Source: a virus
DNA: 40,065 nucleotides
Strand: one strand, 5' to 3'
IMG/VR virus record: IMGVR_UViG_3300036719_005587
Coordinates: 1-40,065 of that record
In this document: piece by piece, positions 39,920-40,065 of the stretch
Layout of the letters: the number at the start of each line of letters is the position of its first letter
Position numbering within the stretch: the stretch's first letter is position 1
Notes under the pieces: model-generated
The model's database searches: none
What the model was told of the DNA's origin: nothing
What the model saw: only the letters and a program-made list of their open reading frames with translations
Translations under genes and position numbers: made by a program

Positions 39920-40065
39920 ATGCCAGCAGCATTCAATGAAATCGGAGTCAAATGCGTCACCGCCGCCCTAGTGGAGAGCGTGGACGTGCAGAAGCAGATC
40001 GAGCACAAGATCATCAAGAAAAGCGATGGGGCGTTCGAAACCGGTCACCGCTACGACCCGTCGTT
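39920..40065 (+). CDS. tail protein, partial (runs off the window)
   Basis: The first 48 codons, starting at ATG 39920 (MPAAFNEIGVKCVTAALVE), remain open to the window end, so the gene continues beyond. It is in the position of a tail tube or tail sheath gene; nothing more can be said from the fragment. The leader is CA/C-rich. Confidence 0.5.
   Translation, partial: MPAAFNEIGVKCVTAALVESVDVQKQIEHKIIKKSDGAFETGHRYDPS

Noticed and set aside
1-40065. CRISPR arrays, insertion sequences and rRNA genes
   Set aside because: No regularly spaced repeat-spacer pattern, transposase or rRNA sequence was seen; the 53-bp repeat has just two copies 1.1 kb apart and the heptamers lack regular spacing.

Overview
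The window is GC-rich DNA from a Gram-negative (diderm) bacterium that joins an accessory or defence island on the left to most of a lambda-like tailed phage or prophage on the right. Several gene families, the CA-rich leaders lacking Shine-Dalgarno sequences in front of most phage genes, and the encoded lipoproteins fit Verrucomicrobiota or a relative. That placement is an inference, since no rRNA or host housekeeping gene is present. No integrase is visible. A 17-base piece resembling the 3' end of a tRNA-Ser next to a perfect hairpin (83-137) may mark the left edge of an integrated element.

Left part (about 0.4-10.6 kb): an Mrr-type restriction endonuclease; a type II restriction-modification locus with two N6-adenine methyltransferases (one beta-class DpnA-like, one alpha-class Dam-like) facing a large, unfamiliar PD-(D/E)XK endonuclease; a hypothetical gene; and a tight three-gene operon encoding an SMC/TrlF-like ATPase, a HEAT-repeat histidine kinase and a DNA-binding response regulator. 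Upstream of that operon lie three heptamers spaced exactly 11 bp apart, the spacing used by PhoB/OmpR-type regulators. This operon is one of my two main candidates for an undescribed system.

Phage early region (10.9-24.7 kb, mostly +): a sigma factor, SF2 helicase, DUF2800-type nuclease, a putative single-strand-binding-position protein, family A DNA polymerase, primase-helicase, then a 300-base non-coding block. The block holds ten perfect GGGACAC/GTGTCCC heptamers and a 58-base alternating purine-pyrimidine tract, and is a good candidate for the replication origin. Small regulators, an unusual initiator-tRNA-like gene with encoded CCA, nucleases (one lipoprotein-like) and a reverse-strand amidoligase cassette follow.

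Middle region (24.9-31.3 kb, +): two genes bracketed by a 53-bp direct repeat; small proteins; an AAA+ ATPase; a ParB-domain protein; a ParB-ParB-methyltransferase fusion; a HAD-like protein; and a close homologue of CmoA (carboxy-SAM synthase). Most are coupled by start/stop overlaps leading into the terminase genes, which suggests a DNA-modification step just before packaging. This is the second main candidate.

Late region (31.3-40.1 kb, +): terminase small and large (GpA) subunits, a lysis cassette (holin/lipoprotein-like and M15 peptidase), gpW-like joiner, lambda-type portal, an AT-rich BamE-like lipoprotein inserted as a moron, S49 prohead protease with a scaffold-like tail, major capsid protein with a strong terminator, head-tail connectors and the start of the tail genes. 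The window ends inside a tail gene.
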